Origin: an uncultured Eggerthella sp.
Lineage (GTDB): Bacteria > Actinomycetota > Coriobacteriia > Coriobacteriales > Eggerthellaceae
Direction: 5' to 3'
Assembly: GCA_900542065.1 (NCBI GenBank)
Contig: UQLU01000015.1
Coordinates: forward strand, 1-23,662
Length of the DNA: 23,662 nucleotides
The notes under the pieces are model-generated. The model saw nothing but the letters and a program-made list of their open reading frames with translations. It did no database searches and was not told where the DNA came from. Below, piece after piece: positions 7,643 to 14,002 of this stretch; the stretch's first letter is position 1; every line of letters begins with the position of its first letter. The position numbers were made by a program, and so were the translations under genes.

Positions 7643-8377
7643 ATGGATCTGCTTCCTGCAATCGATATTCTAGATGGCAAGGCAGTACGTCTTGCTAAGG
7701 GTGATTACAACGCTGTCACGGTATACAACGATAGTCCTGTAGCACAGGCGGCGCTTTTTAAAGAACAGGGTGCGCGTTGGATTCATGTGGTTGATCTTAA
7801 TGGTGCTCGAAGCGGAGTACCTGAAAATATTGAGATAATCGAACGAATTATTCGCGAAACAGGTCTCAAAATTGAAGTTGGTGGCGGTGTGCGCAGTTTA
7901 GAAACTATTCGCCGTTTAGCTGATGCTGGTGTTTCGCGAGTGGTATTGGGCACGACGTTGGTAACCGATCAGGAATTTGCAAAGGCAGCACTTAAAGAAT
8001 TTCCCGATATGCTTACTGCAGGTATTGATGCCAAAAATGGAGAAGTTGCGGTAGCAGGATGGCGTGAAGGCGCAGGTGTTCCCGCTGAAGAACTCATTGC
8101 TGAGGTGGGAGCGCTCGGATTTAAGCACCTCGTGTATACCGATATTTCTCGTGATGGTATGCAAACGGGAATTGATGCAAAGCGCTACGTAGAAGTAGCA
8201 AAGGTGTTCGGGAACCCCGTTATTGCATCAGGCGGCGTGGCAAATTTGCTTGATATTAAAAATCTCGCTGAGGTGGCTTCTTCTATAGAAGGAGTAATTG
8301 CAGGACGCGCGGTATATGAGGGAAGCCTCGATGTACCAGCAGCGCTTGCGCTCTGTGAAAGGACTCATTCATGCTAA
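7643..8377 (+). CDS. hisA: ProFAR isomerase (HisA)
   Basis: A 244-residue (beta/alpha)8 barrel that isomerises ProFAR to PRFAR. The catalytic aspartates D8 (LLPAIDILDG) and D129 (AGIDAKNGEVAVAGW) are present, as is D167 in YTDISRDG. The phosphate-binding motifs EVGGGVRS and VIASGGVAN are intact. In many Actinobacteria the equivalent protein (PriA) also does the TrpF reaction; sequence alone does not settle which this is. The ATG follows AAAGGAGAG. The 3' end overlaps hisF by 7 bases. Confidence 0.95.
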   Translation: MDLLPAIDILDGKAVRLAKGDYNAVTVYNDSPVAQAALFKEQGARWIHVVDLNGARSGVPENIEIIERIIRETGLKIEVGGGVRSLETIRRLADAGVSRVVLGTTLVTDQEFAKAALKEFPDMLTAGIDAKNGEVAVAGWREGAGVPAEELIAEVGALGFKHLVYTDISRDGMQTGIDAKRYVEVAKVFGNPVIASGGVANLLDIKNLAEVASSIEGVIAGRAVYEGSLDVPAALALCERTHSC

Positions 8378-9135
8378 CAAAGCGTGTTATTCCCTGTATG
8401 GACGTCAAAGACGGCAGGGTAGTAAAGGGTGTCAATTTCGTTAATCTTCGTGATGCAGGAGATCCTATCGAGCTTGCTCAGCGCTATGACGAACAGCGTG
8501 CAGATGAAGTTATTTTTCTTGACATAACCGCTACTCACGAAGGTCGTGCAACCACCGTTGAAATGGCTAGCCGTGCGAGTGAGGAACTTCACCTGCCCTA
8601 TTGTGTTGGCGGTGGTTTTCGAAGTGTGGCCGACATTCGAACCATGATAGCTGCCGGTGCCGATAAAGTTTCGGTGAATTCTGCGGCGCTTGCAGATCCT
8701 TCTCTTATAACGCAAGCAGCTGCTGCATTTGGCACCCAGGCAATTTTATGCGCTATTGATGCAAAACAGGTTCCTGGAAATCCCAATAAATGGGAAGTGT
8801 ATGTGCATGGTGGCCGCAAGAATACGGGCGTCGATGCCATTGAATGGGCGATAGAGGCAGCTAAGCGTGGTGCAGGCGAAATTCTGTTGACCAGTATGGA
8901 TCGCGATGGCAGTAAAGATGGCTTTGATATTCCCTTGACCCGTGCAGTTGCTCGTGCGGTTAATATTCCCGTTATTGCATCAGGTGGTGTGGGTAAGCTT
9001 GAACATTTTGCCGAGGGTATTATCGAGGGCGAAGCTGATGCGGTGTTGGCGGCAAGTGTGTTCCATTTTGGAGAACTGACTATTCGCGAAGTTAAGGAAT
9101 ATATGCGATCTCAGGGAATACCTGTTCGGTTGTAA
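8371..9135 (+). CDS. hisF: Imidazole glycerol phosphate synthase, cyclase subunit
   Basis: A 254-residue (beta/alpha)8 barrel that joins ammonia from HisH with PRFAR and splits it into imidazole glycerol phosphate and AICAR. The catalytic aspartates are D11 (RVIPCMDVKDG) and D130 (ILCAIDAKQV), exactly at the Thermotoga numbering. Phosphate-site motifs YCVGGGFRS, MDRDGSKDGFD and VIASGGVG are intact. Length is normal. The start lies inside the end of hisA with GAAAGGA as ribosome-binding site, so translation is probably coupled. Confidence 0.97.
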   Translation: MLTKRVIPCMDVKDGRVVKGVNFVNLRDAGDPIELAQRYDEQRADEVIFLDITATHEGRATTVEMASRASEELHLPYCVGGGFRSVADIRTMIAAGADKVSVNSAALADPSLITQAAAAFGTQAILCAIDAKQVPGNPNKWEVYVHGGRKNTGVDAIEWAIEAAKRGAGEILLTSMDRDGSKDGFDIPLTRAVARAVNIPVIASGGVGKLEHFAEGIIEGEADAVLAASVFHFGELTIREVKEYMRSQGIPVRL

Positions 9136-9188
9136 GAGCATATTTTTGCCGACTTTATCGATGGCAAACGGTATTGCGAGAGGTAACA

Positions 9189-9566
9189 ATGACTTCTTCT
9201 GAATTACAAAAAGAAACAATTTCAGCGTCGGCTGATAGGGAATCTGCTGAATTAACACTCGATGATTTTTCCTACAATGCCGATGGGCTTGTTCCCTGCA
9301 TTGTCCAGGATGCTAATACGCTCGAAGTTTTGATGATGGCATGGATGAATAAAGAATCACTTCGTCGTACGTTAGAACAAGGTACAACTTGGTTCTGGTC
9401 GCGCAGTCGCCAAAAATTCTGGCATAAAGGCGAAGAGTCGGGCAATACGCAGGAATTAGTGGAGCTTCGCTATGATTGCGATGCGGACACGTTGTTGGCG
9501 TTAGTACGTCCAGCAGGGCCTGCCTGTCATACGGGAAATACCTCCTGTTTTTATCGTGCGCTTTAA
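9189..9566 (+). CDS. hisI: Phosphoribosyl-AMP cyclohydrolase (monofunctional)
   Basis: A 125-residue HisI that opens the adenine ring of phosphoribosyl-AMP. It contains the family signature WFWSRSRQKFWHKGEESGN (from W68) and the zinc cysteines C97 (YDCDAD), C113 (PACHTG) and C120 (TSCF). About 35 N-terminal residues before VPCIVQDANT are extra and Ser/Glu-rich. I chose the ATG at 9189 with GAGAGG five bases upstream; an in-frame TTG at 9174 has no such site. The HisE pyrophosphohydrolase domain often fused after HisI is absent, and no separate hisE follows. This is the last his gene in the window. Confidence 0.95.
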   Translation: MTSSELQKETISASADRESAELTLDDFSYNADGLVPCIVQDANTLEVLMMAWMNKESLRRTLEQGTTWFWSRSRQKFWHKGEESGNTQELVELRYDCDADTLLALVRPAGPACHTGNTSCFYRAL

Positions 9567-9587
9567 AGAGATATGCAAAAGGCATCC

Positions 9588-9633
9588 GCAGAATAGATGC
9601 GCAATAGCTACCTGCTGAATAGATGCGTAAAGC
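9588..9633 (+). repeat. Two near-identical 20-21-bp direct repeats after hisI
   Basis: GCAGAATAGATGCGCAATAGC (split here as GCAGAATAGATG + CGCAATAGC, 9588-9608) is followed 26 bases on by GCTGAATAGATG + CGTAAAGC (9614-9633). A looser third unit, GCGCAATAGAGATGCGCAAT, lies near 9678-9697. They do not code for anything evident and are too few and too variable for CRISPR. Confidence 0.6.
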
Positions 9634-9716
9634 GGTATACAGGGCAGTCACTCAAAAGAGATTTGGGTAAGCGACGCGCAATAGAGATGCGCAATTTGAT
9701 CAATTTTGTGGAATAA

Positions 9717-9735
9717 CGCACGAATTTTTCGTGCG
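9717..9735. other. Hairpin in the hisI-DUF5685 spacer
   Basis: CGCACGAA (9717-9724) and TTCGTGCG (9728-9735) form a perfect 8-bp stem with a 3-base loop. No U-run follows, so it is not a classical terminator. It could end or stabilise the his mRNA, or be a protein-binding palindrome upstream of the DUF5685 gene. The rest of the 239-base spacer holds the repeats described separately and no clear promoter. Confidence 0.5.
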
Positions 9736-9805
9736 AAGCATCATATGCCGATAAGATACTTTGAATACAGGTAGGCAAATTGCGCAGGCACATAAGAGGT
9801 AGTCA

Positions 9806-10645
9806 TTGTTTGGGTTTATCCTTCCCAATTTAGAGAGCTTAGAAGAAGCTGAGCGGAAACGGTATCGTGCCGTGTATTGTGGTGTGTGCCGATCGATCAA
9901 AAACCGCTATGGGCAGCTTCCCCGAGTAACTATTTCTTTTGATATGACCTTTTTAACGTTAGTGTTAGGGTCGCTCTATGAGCCTAAGGAAATAAGTGGT
10001 GCTAAACGTTGCCCTGTGCATCCTACTGCTCCTCAGGCTTTTTCTATGAGTGAATATAGTGATTATGCAGCGGATTTAAGTGTTGCGTTTGCTTACCATA
10101 AGTTGCTTGACGATTGGCAAGACGATCGGATGATACGATCTCGCGCAGCGGCTTTTGCGCTGTCGGGGGCGTACCGAAAAGCAAAAAAGCGAATACCGTA
10201 TGTATGCGATAGTATTGAGACAACCATGCACGATATTCAGAACATGGAATACGAAATTGAACATTCCTCCAACCAATCAGATATTCCTTTTGATGCTCCC
10301 GCGAATTGTTTTGGTATGTTGCTAGGGGAAATATTTGCCTATAAAAATGACTTTTGGGCAGCAGATCTGCGTCGTTTTGGTGCACGTTTAGGAAAGTTTG
10401 TGTACGTCATGGATGCAGCGATGGACTTGGAGGAAGATTTACGAACAGGTTCATATAATCCATTTAAGTATATGGAGCATGACACGCAAGCGCTTCGAGA
10501 TAATTTGGAATATCTTGCGGCAAGTATGACCGACGCTTTTGAGCGTTTGCCGCTTGAGCGAGATATGCAGGTAATGAGAAGCGTGTTGTATGCGGGCGTG
10601 TGGCAGCGTTTTGAGGCGAAGGAGAAAAAGGACCACGATGGTTAA
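9806..10645 (+). CDS. DUF5685-like protein of unknown function with two Asp-rich motifs
   Basis: A 279-residue mostly alpha-helical protein. Its N-terminal pattern (FGFILPN, then YRAVYCGVCRSIKNRYG) fits my memory of family DUF5685; no function is established. Two motifs stand out: HKLLDDWQDD (D102, D103, D106, D107), which contains a literal DDxxD, and GKFVYVMDAAMDLEED (D203, D207, D211), which lies about 100 residues later and is followed by RTGSYNPF. Their spacing and setting recall the two metal-binding helices of class I isoprenoid synthases, which is only an inference. C25 and C28, plus C69 and C168, could bind metal. There is no signal peptide or membrane helix. The start is TTG at 9806 with AAGAGGT six bases upstream. 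The 3' end overlaps the J-protein gene by 8 bases, so the two are probably translationally coupled. Confidence 0.8.
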   Translation: MFGFILPNLESLEEAERKRYRAVYCGVCRSIKNRYGQLPRVTISFDMTFLTLVLGSLYEPKEISGAKRCPVHPTAPQAFSMSEYSDYAADLSVAFAYHKLLDDWQDDRMIRSRAAAFALSGAYRKAKKRIPYVCDSIETTMHDIQNMEYEIEHSSNQSDIPFDAPANCFGMLLGEIFAYKNDFWAADLRRFGARLGKFVYVMDAAMDLEEDLRTGSYNPFKYMEHDTQALRDNLEYLAASMTDAFERLPLERDMQVMRSVLYAGVWQRFEAKEKKDHDG

Positions 10646-11426
10646 AGACCCCTATGAGGTTCTGGGTGTAAGCCGAGATGCATCGGCTGACGAAATTAAA
10701 AAAGCATATCGTAAAAAGGCACGCGAAAATCATCCAGACTTAAATCCTAATGATCCCAAAGCTGCTGAACGTATGAATGAGATCAACGAAGCATACGATC
10801 GAATTACTAATCCTGAAAAATATAAAGCGAGTGATCGTCGTGCGGCTGGTGCACAAGGAGGCTATGGCAGCTACGGTGCTGGGGCTGGTTATGGCGGATC
10901 TGGCGCAGGTGGCTCTGCTCAAGGATACGGTTCTGGTGGACCTGGCCAGGGCTATAGTTCTTCTGGTCCTTATGGCTGGTCTACTATTGATTTTGATGAC
11001 ATTTTCGGTTTTGGTGGTATGGGGGGCTTTGGTGCTATTCATCCAGAAGCCACACCATCTGACACTGCCGAGGTTCGCAATGCTATTGATGCCATCAATG
11101 TTGGTAGATACCAGCAGGCGGTCAATATCTTAAATCAGGTAACAAGTACGGGTAGGAATGCTCGCTGGTATTACATTAGCGCTATTGCTAATCATGGTGT
11201 AGGCAATTCAATGATGGCAAACGAACAAATTCGCCGTGCTATAAAACTTGATCCGAACAATCGCGAATATCGACAAGCGCAACAGCAATTCCAGATGGCA
11301 GGTGCAGCCTATCAGCAGGAAGGCAAGGAACGCGGCTTTACGGTAGGCATGGATCCTAACATGATTTGCTGCGGTTTGTGCTTGGGTATGTATGGCTGCT
11401 CGAATTTGGGAATTTTTTGTATCTAG
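10638..11426 (+). CDS. J-domain protein with Gly-rich linker, TPR-like region and Cys-rich C-terminus
   Basis: A 262-residue Hsp40-type co-chaperone. Residues 1-65 are a J domain (DPYEVLGVSRDASADEIKKA) with the Hsp70-stimulating HPD at 32-34. Residues of about 72-135 are Gly/Ser/Tyr-rich and end in a DnaJ-like G/F part with DFDDIFGFGG. Residues of about 145-225 look like two or three TPR helices pairs (AINVGRYQQAVNILNQV, then AIKLDPNNREYRQAQ). The last 20 residues carry five cysteines (C244, C245, C248, C254, C261) among hydrophobic residues. It lacks the four CxxCxGxG zinc repeats and client-binding domains of true DnaJ. I chose the ATG at 10638, preceded by GAAGGAGAAAAAGG, over an in-frame ATG 16 codons earlier. 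It probably activates the Hsp70 encoded 71 bases downstream. Confidence 0.88.
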   Translation: MVKDPYEVLGVSRDASADEIKKAYRKKARENHPDLNPNDPKAAERMNEINEAYDRITNPEKYKASDRRAAGAQGGYGSYGAGAGYGGSGAGGSAQGYGSGGPGQGYSSSGPYGWSTIDFDDIFGFGGMGGFGAIHPEATPSDTAEVRNAIDAINVGRYQQAVNILNQVTSTGRNARWYYISAIANHGVGNSMMANEQIRRAIKLDPNNREYRQAQQQFQMAGAAYQQEGKERGFTVGMDPNMICCGLCLGMYGCSNLGIFCI

Positions 11427-11441
11427 GATCAGGTATCGCGT

Positions 11442-11473
11442 CGCTTGCGTGAACCTTGTAGGTTTACGAAGCG
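11442..11473 (+). other. Intercistronic hairpin between the J-protein and Hsp70 genes
   Basis: CGCTT and AAGCG enclose CGTGAACC/GGTTTACG (one G-U pair, one bulged G) with a TTGTA loop. No U-run follows. Such a hairpin may protect or process the mRNA so that the Hsp70 message is kept at a different level from the upstream two genes. The Hsp70 ribosome-binding site (AAAGAGGA) is outside it. Confidence 0.5.
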
Positions 11474-11497
11474 TTATCTAAGAAAAGAGGATCTTAC

Positions 11498-13297
11498 ATG
11501 GGTGCTGCAATTGGAATCGATTTAGGAACCACTAATAGTTGTATGGCAACAATGGAGGGTGGTCGTGTAACTATTATTCCTAATGCAGAAGGCGAGCGTA
11601 CAACACCAAGCGTGGTGGCGTTTTCTAAAGACGGCGAACGCCTTGTTGGTAGCATTGCTCAACGTCAAGCAGCGGTAAATCCCGAACGTACTATTTCCTC
11701 GGTAAAGCGCCACATGGGAACAAAGTGGCAAACAAAGATCGATGGTAAAGCATATTCTCCTCAAGAGCTTTCTGCGATGATTTTAACCAAGTTGCGTCGT
11801 GATGCAGAAAACTTCTTAGGGCAAGAAGTAACCGATGCTGTTATTACTGTTCCTGCTTATTTTGATGACTCTCAACGTCAGGCAACAAAAGATGCAGGAC
11901 GTATTGCTGGTCTTAACGTGTTGCGTATAATCAATGAACCTACTAGTGCGGCTTTGGCTTATGGTCTTGATAATGGTGCTGCTCAAAAAGTCATGGTATA
12001 TGACTTAGGTGGCGGTACCTTTGATGTGTCCATTATTGAAATAGGCGATGATGTAATCGAAGTACTGGCAACTTCGGGAGACAATCATCTAGGCGGCGAC
12101 GATTTCGACGAATGCGTTGCGCAGTATTTGCTACAAGCTTTTGAGCAGCAAACAGGAGTAAATCTCCAACGCGATGCTATGGCAATGCAGAGAGTTCTTG
12201 AAGCGGCAGAACAAGCAAAAAAAGAGCTTTCGACGGCTACTTCTACGCAAATTAACTTGCCCTTTATTGCTCAAGGCTCATCTGGGCCATTGCATATGGA
12301 CATTACGCTCACGCGTGCTGAATTCGATCGCTTGACTGCCCATCTAGTAGAAAAGACTACAGGTCCTGTGCAGTCTGCCTTAAATGATGCAGCTATTGCT
12401 GCTTCAGAGCTAGGTTGCGTGCTGCTTGTTGGTGGCTCTACTCGTATTCCTGCGGTACAAAACCATGTACGGGCACTTACGGGGAAAGAGCCGTCTTCTT
12501 CCATCAATCCTGATGAATGCGTGGCAACGGGTGCTGCTATTCAGGGGGAAACGTTATCAGCTTCATCGTCTGGTATTGTGCAGGCGAACAGCTTGCTGCT
12601 TCTCGATGTAACGCCGCTTTCTCTGTCGATTGAAACGGTAGGTGGCGTGGCAACTCGTCTGGTAGAGCGCAATACAACGTTACCTGTTCACTACTCTCAA
12701 ATTTTCAGTACCGCAGCGCCGTTTCAAACCAGTGTCGAAATTAAGGTTTTGCAGGGCGAGCGTCCTATGGCAGCAGACAACAAAGCTATCGGTACGTTTC
12801 GCTTGAAAGGTATCAAACGTGCTCCTGCAGGGGTGCCAAAAATCGAGGTTACCTTTGATATTGATACCAATGGTATTTTGACGGTGTCGGCAAAGGATCT
12901 GGATTCAGGGCGCGAACAATCCATCGTTATCGATGATTCCGATCGTATGAGCGATGAAGAAATTGAGCGTGCGATACAAGATGCAAAGGATTACGCCGAA
13001 GAAGATGAATTCCGTCGTGCAACCATGGATGTTCGCCAAAAAGCAAATGATCTTTTGAGTGAATGCAACCAGGCACTGGCTTCCTTGGGTAAGCAGGTAG
13101 ATAAGCACGAAAAGCGTCAGATTAAAGCGGATATGGCAGAGTTACAACGAGTGCTGGCACGTCGTCCAGGCAAGAAGGAAAAGGTAGATCCTGAAGCAGA
13201 GGCACGTAACATTGTGGTAGCTGCAGCGCGTCTTGATCAGTCAAGTGCTCATGTGCGTGAAATACTCAACAATCAAACGGGGCAGACGAACAATTAG
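11498..13297 (+). CDS. Hsp70 chaperone (DnaK-like paralogue without the acidic tail)
   Basis: A 599-residue Hsp70. The ATPase domain shows GIDLGTTNS (6-14), the phosphate-2 loop DLGGGTFD (169-176) and LLVGGSTRIP (from L309). A conserved linker (LLLLDVTPLSLSIET, D370) leads to a complete substrate-binding beta domain with NTTLPVHYSQIFSTA and VLQGERPMAADN, and then a helical lid to about residue 585. The end (QTGQTNN) lacks the conserved acidic C-terminus of house-keeping DnaK. No grpE, hrcA or classical dnaJ is adjacent and no CIRCE element is seen, so I take it as a second, specialised DnaK. It probably works with the J protein upstream. The ATG follows AAAGAGGA at six bases. Confidence 0.93.
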   Translation: MGAAIGIDLGTTNSCMATMEGGRVTIIPNAEGERTTPSVVAFSKDGERLVGSIAQRQAAVNPERTISSVKRHMGTKWQTKIDGKAYSPQELSAMILTKLRRDAENFLGQEVTDAVITVPAYFDDSQRQATKDAGRIAGLNVLRIINEPTSAALAYGLDNGAAQKVMVYDLGGGTFDVSIIEIGDDVIEVLATSGDNHLGGDDFDECVAQYLLQAFEQQTGVNLQRDAMAMQRVLEAAEQAKKELSTATSTQINLPFIAQGSSGPLHMDITLTRAEFDRLTAHLVEKTTGPVQSALNDAAIAASELGCVLLVGGSTRIPAVQNHVRALTGKEPSSSINPDECVATGAAIQGETLSASSSGIVQANSLLLLDVTPLSLSIETVGGVATRLVERNTTLPVHYSQIFSTAAPFQTSVEIKVLQGERPMAADNKAIGTFRLKGIKRAPAGVPKIEVTFDIDTNGILTVSAKDLDSGREQSIVIDDSDRMSDEEIERAIQDAKDYAEEDEFRRATMDVRQKANDLLSECNQALASLGKQVDKHEKRQIKADMAELQRVLARRPGKKEKVDPEAEARNIVVAAARLDQSSAHVREILNNQTGQTNN

Positions 13298-13330
13298 AAC
13301 AACTTTGATTAATTGCGGCGGTGAAGCTAA

Positions 13331-13420
13331 CCAACTACCGTAGTGATATTCGGCCAAACGCGGTATAAAATTGGCCAACTACGGTAGTAAAAACAAGCCA
13401 AACACTGTAATAAAAGTGAG
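13331..13420 (+). repeat. Four imperfect tandem repeats of 21-23 bp downstream of Hsp70
   Basis: Units begin at 13331, 13354, 13375 and 13398, giving periods of 23, 21 and 23. Each starts CCAA and reads roughly CCAACTACGGTAGTAAAA with changes: units 1 and 3 share CCAACTAC-GTAGT, units 2 and 4 share CCAAAC-C-GTA-TAAAA. CTACCGTAG and CTACGGTAG are themselves near-palindromic. The array sits between the Hsp70 stop and the pheS leader. Spacers equal units in sequence, so this is not CRISPR. Confidence 0.75.
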
Positions 13421-13438
13421 GTTTCTCATAAAAGCAGT

Positions 13439-13470
13439 TTCGGTAGAAGTATTCTTTGCGTTATACTTCT
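13439..13470 (+). promoter_or_regulatory. Possible pheST promoter with overlapping inverted repeat
   Basis: TATACT (13462-13467) is a good -10. The best -35 at 17 bases, TTCGGT, is poor. An exact inverted repeat, AGAAGTA (13445-13451) and TACTTCT (13464-13470), covers the promoter and the -10. It could be an operator, or simply a hairpin. A start site near 13474 would fit the T-box leader that begins soon after. Confidence 0.4.
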
Positions 13471-13499
13471 TGCCACGTGCATTGACGAAGACAGCATGT

Positions 13500-13931
13500 C
13501 ACGAGCGGTAGTACTTAAGCGCAAAGCGTAAGTCAATACCGTGATTCGTTTCAGAGAGTTGCTTCTTGGCTGGAAAAGCAACATGAATCGCTGACATGAT
13601 TCCCTTCTGAGCATCAAAGTGAACGCAGGATGTGGAAACAGTTTCCTTTTCTCTTTAGGAAATGTGTCTGGGTGATTCGGATCTTTGCGACTCCGAATTT
13701 TGATGATTTAAACTGTTTTGCATGGATGTAGTAGCTTTGACGGGCGCTCCCGTAATAGAGCGTAAGAGTGGGTGTTTTGATTTCGCCAGACTTTTGTTAT
13801 GGGTGTTTCGTGCATTTGTAACGCGCAAGAATTGAACGAATACAGTTGACGGTCAAAACATCAACCAGGGTGGTACCGCGAGAGCCCTTCTCGTCCTTGG
13901 AAGTAAAGGATGAGAAGGGCTCTTTTTATTT
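13500..13931 (+). promoter_or_regulatory. T-box riboswitch controlling pheST (tRNA-Phe sensing)
   Basis: The T-box sequence AGGGTGGTACCGCG is at 13867-13880, followed by an intrinsic terminator. Its UGGU bulge would pair with a tRNA ending ACCA, as expected for tRNA-Phe with A at the discriminator. Upstream, a distal stem-I arm is formed by GTTGCTT/AAGCAAC (13558-13564 with 13576-13582) enclosing GGCTGGAA, with GATTCGT/ATGAATC and GTCA/TGAC below it. The codon on the 3' side is TTC at 13600-13602, followed by TTCTGAGC (13605-13612), much as in known leaders, so I propose UUC (Phe) as specifier. ACGGG-CGCT-CCCGT with a later GAGCG (about 13740-13761) could be the IIA/B pseudoknot. When tRNA-Phe is uncharged, the antiterminator should form and pheST be read. 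The leader is long and the region 13620-13740 adds further hairpins (for example ATTCGGA/TCCGAAT). Confidence 0.9.
13881..13931 (+). terminator. T-box intrinsic terminator
   Basis: AGAGCCCTTCTC (13881-13892) pairs perfectly with GAGAAGGGCTCT (13912-13923). The stem is extended by GTCCTT/AAGGAT with one G-U pair, and a T-rich run (TTTTTATTTT) follows. Its 5' arm begins directly after the T-box motif, so it and the antiterminator compete. Confidence 0.93.
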
Positions 13932-14002
13932 TGCGATAGTGCTTGTGCTAATGCGTATTTTGTCTACGCACACAGACACGTCGTATGAGTAGGTAGGAAA
14001 GG

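Noticed and set aside
10638..11426. Classical dnaJ
   Set aside because: Only the J domain and G/F-like part fit; the four CxxCxGxG zinc repeats and the client-binding domains are absent.
13331..13420. CRISPR array
   Set aside because: Period is 21-23 bases with no unique spacers, units are imperfect and no cas gene is present.
13426..13617. 63-codon minus-strand open frame
   Set aside because: It lies across the T-box promoter and stem I, has no ribosome-binding site or family resemblance, and is explained by the leader.
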